Shown here piece after piece: positions 62,309 through 64,000 of a stretch of DNA of 64,000 bases (position 1 is the first letter of the stretch; every line of letters begins with the position of its first letter). The stretch spans positions 1 to 64,000 of the forward strand of contig JAUZRQ010000072.1 of assembly GCA_030950365.1 (NCBI GenBank). The letters run 5' to 3'. A program made the position numbers and the translations under genes. The stretch is from Candidatus Zhuqueibacterota bacterium (lineage in GTDB: Bacteria > Zhuqueibacterota > Zhuqueibacteria > Zhuqueibacterales > Geothermadaptataceae). The notes beneath the pieces are model-generated. The model had not been told where the DNA came from, did not search any database, and was given only the letters and a program-made list of their open reading frames with translations.

Positions 62309-62923
62309 ATGGTGTTTCTCGGGCTGCGAGCGTTTTTCGATCGCCTTGTATATGCGCTGGCGGTGTTGCCGCTGGGCGCGGTGATCATCTCCTGGGATGC
62401 CAATCCGGAGCCGGATGTCAAAGGATACCGGATTTACTATGGCACCAGCTCACGGAGCTATAGCCAGGTGATCGATGTGGGCAAGGCGACCGAATATTCC
62501 ATAAACAATTTACAGGAAAACGTGCCGTATTACTTTGCGGTCACGGCGTATGACACCGCCGGCAACGAAAGCGATTTTTCCGCCGAAGTTTCGGTGATTT
62601 TCAACAGCAGTTCGGTGGATGAATCCGCACAGGATGTGGAACTGAGCTACAATTTCCCCAATCCGTTCTCACCCAAAAAGGAAGTAACGCGCATCCGGTA
62701 TGTATTGAATCAGCCCGGCAAGGTGTCCATCGAAATTTACGATGCCGCCAACAATCGGGTGCGTACTTTGGTGCGCGATGAAATCAAGTTGGCAGGCGAA
62801 CACACAGAGGATGTGTGGGATGGCCGGGATGAAGCCGGCCGGATCGTCGCCCGCGGGGTGTATTTTTGCAAAATTCAAACGCCGAAGTGGATGCAATTTA
62901 TTAAAATCGCGGTTACGGAATGA
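62309..62923 (+). CDS. Secreted protein: fibronectin type III plus FlgD-like Ig domain
   Basis: A 204-residue protein. A hydrophobic start (FFDRLVYALAVLPLGAVI) leads into one fibronectin type III domain (ISWDANPEPDVKGYRIYYG to YYFAVTAYDTAGNESDFSAEVSV, by ends). Next is a C-terminal FlgD-like Ig domain with LSYNFPNPFSP, TRIRYVLNQPGKVSIEIYDA and DGRDEAGRIVARGVYF. In FCB bacteria such a domain commonly acts as a C-terminal secretion signal, consistent with the PorV-like gene 18 bp downstream. ATG 62309 has GGAGG 10 nt upstream. Confidence 0.82.
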   Translation: MVFLGLRAFFDRLVYALAVLPLGAVIISWDANPEPDVKGYRIYYGTSSRSYSQVIDVGKATEYSINNLQENVPYYFAVTAYDTAGNESDFSAEVSVIFNSSSVDESAQDVELSYNFPNPFSPKKEVTRIRYVLNQPGKVSIEIYDAANNRVRTLVRDEIKLAGEHTEDVWDGRDEAGRIVARGVYFCKIQTPKWMQFIKIAVTE

Positions 62924-62941
62924 GCCAAGATGGATGCAATT

Positions 62942-64000
62942 ATGAAGCAAAAACGATATTTCGGCCTGGTGGTGCTGTTAGGTGAGCTTTTGTGGATGAG
63001 TATGGCCGGGAGTGGCCTGGCACAAGTAGCGGCCGGTCGTCCGGGCGCATTCTTGCGCATCGGTGTGGGCGCCCGCGCGCAGGGACTGGGCGGTGCGTTT
63101 ACGGCCATTGCCCAAGATGCGTCAGCCGGCTATTGGAATCCAGCCGGACTTGGGCAGATTAACGAGCTGCAGTTCATCGCCAGCTACCACAAAATGTCTC
63201 TTGATCGCCTGTACAATTTTGCCAGCGCGGCCGCGCCGGTGGGCATGCGGGGCACCGTCAGCCTGAGCTGGGTCGGCCTGTCGATCACCGGCATCGAAGG
63301 CCGTTCAGGCAACACCGCTCAGCCGGATTTCGTGTTCAACAATAGCGAGAATGCCCTCTACCTCAGCTATGCCCATCGCCTGTTTGATGGCTTCTATTTT
63401 GGTGTCAGCGCCAAAGGCATTTATCAGCAAATGCATCAATCATCGGCGTTTGGCGCGGGATTCGACGTGGCCCTGCTGTACCGCGTCACCGATGCGATCC
63501 GGTTGGGATTGATGGTGCAGGATGTGAGCACGCAGATTCAGTGGGACAGTGGCACGCGCGAGGTGTTCCCCCGGGCCTACCGCGGCGGTATTGCCGTCAA
63601 TCTGGAGTCCAATCTGGTGTTCAGCGTGGATGTGCTGAAATATCCGCAGGAAAATGTGCAGGTGGTCTTCGGCGGCGAATACCTGGCGTTGCGACGGCTG
63701 CCGGTGCGCCTCGGATACACGTCCCAGGGCATGGTGGCGGGCGGTGGCATCCGGCTGCCGATGAAAAATCTGTTTTTGCAGGTCGATTACGCCTACGGCA
63801 ACGACCTTCTCGATGGTAACCAGTCGCATAAGATTTCGGTATCGCTGGCCTTTGCCGGCCCGCAATCCGGCCAACGGCAATCGCGCCCGCGGCAGCCGGA
63901 TGCGGACTCGGACACCTGGAGCGGATTGCAGTTCAAATCATTGGAAGACGAGTCGGGAACCGAGGAGCCAGCTCCGGTGCTGAAAAAAGCGCAGATGCGG
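62942..64000 (+). CDS. PorV/PorQ-family outer-membrane protein (partial at window end)
   Basis: The frame is open from ATG 62942 to the window end (353 codons), so the gene continues outside. It has a signal peptide (MKQKRYFGLVVLLGELLWMS, cleavage near GLAQ). The PorV/UPF0164 start FLRIGVGARAQGLGGAFTAIAQDASAGYWNPAGLGQ (by ends) is characteristic. A beta-barrel with strands such as LYLSYAHRLFDGFYFGVSAKGIY and GGIAVNLESNLVFSVDVLK follows. After the barrel a polar tail (SGQRQSRPRQPDADSD) begins. Relatives act in type IX-like secretion. ATG 62930 is a possible alternative start. Confidence 0.85.
   Translation, partial: MKQKRYFGLVVLLGELLWMSMAGSGLAQVAAGRPGAFLRIGVGARAQGLGGAFTAIAQDASAGYWNPAGLGQINELQFIASYHKMSLDRLYNFASAAAPVGMRGTVSLSWVGLSITGIEGRSGNTAQPDFVFNNSENALYLSYAHRLFDGFYFGVSAKGIYQQMHQSSAFGAGFDVALLYRVTDAIRLGLMVQDVSTQIQWDSGTREVFPRAYRGGIAVNLESNLVFSVDVLKYPQENVQVVFGGEYLALRRLPVRLGYTSQGMVAGGGIRLPMKNLFLQVDYAYGNDLLDGNQSHKISVSLAFAGPQSGQRQSRPRQPDADSDTWSGLQFKSLEDESGTEEPAPVLKKAQMR

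Overview
The window looks like a chromosomal segment of a Gram-negative bacterium of the Fibrobacterota-Chlorobiota-Bacteroidota (FCB) neighbourhood, possibly a Calditrichota or KSB1-like lineage. This is inferred from content, not from a marker-gene tree. Pointers are a PorV/PorQ-type outer-membrane protein beside a secreted protein with a C-terminal FlgD-like Ig domain, a DUF3810 protein, an archaeal-type diadenylate cyclase, a short archaeal/eukaryotic-type prolyl-tRNA synthetase, many lipoproteins and outer-membrane barrels, and strong GGAGG ribosome sites. No rRNA, tRNA, CRISPR array, phage or insertion sequence was recognised.

Layout. 1-3546: end of an AddB-like nuclease and a complete AddA-like helicase-nuclease. 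4063-7772: a PLP aminotransferase and a divergent GH133-like debranching-enzyme homologue. 8175-16462: an RND efflux operon with one adaptor and two permeases, the first carrying an extra membrane-rich insert. 16689-18130: an ECF sigma factor and its membrane anti-sigma factor. 18366-20472: a heavy-metal operon (two-domain HMA protein, outer-membrane protein, NHL lipoprotein, MerT-like protein). 20480-22480: arginase and a GNAT-like protein. 23040-23748: a vapBC-type toxin-antitoxin pair whose toxin is broken by two stop codons. 23925-29502: an unrecognised envelope cluster with a TonB-like protein. 29970-34772: proS, an alanine/sodium symporter, a SUMF1-like protein, era and a small membrane protein. 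35348-40644: glucan phosphorylase, DUF3810, small envelope proteins and an AlaX-type editing protein. 40592-43872: a betaine-type ABC transporter beside egtD. 44131-46621: a diadenylate cyclase plus DHH phosphoesterase operon. 46713-56384: a proteostasis island, all on the minus strand (DegP, Hsp20, ferritin-like, FtsH, ClpB, Hsp20 and two small membrane proteins). 56929-61814: a GxFxGxW-repeat lipoprotein and a zinc/manganese-type uptake locus lacking an ATPase gene. 62309-64000: a secreted FnIII/FlgD-like protein and a PorV-like protein cut by the window edge.

The most striking observation is at 20194-20472. A MerT-like membrane protein has an in-frame TGA exactly where the second cysteine of the metal-binding Cys-Cys pair should be. 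A perfect 7-bp stem with a G-rich loop follows 26 nt later, as expected of a bacterial SECIS element. This predicts a selenocysteine-containing (Cys-Sec) metal transporter, ending an operon that also encodes a secreted protein with two Cys-x2-Cys HMA domains. The broken PIN toxin at 23347 is a useful internal contrast: its in-frame TGA replaces a glycine and is followed by a TAG, so it reads as decay, not recoding.

Other threads are an EgtD hercynine synthase next to a transporter of the family that includes the ergothioneine importer, a linked c-di-AMP synthesis and breakdown pair, and several families of palindromic intergenic repeats.
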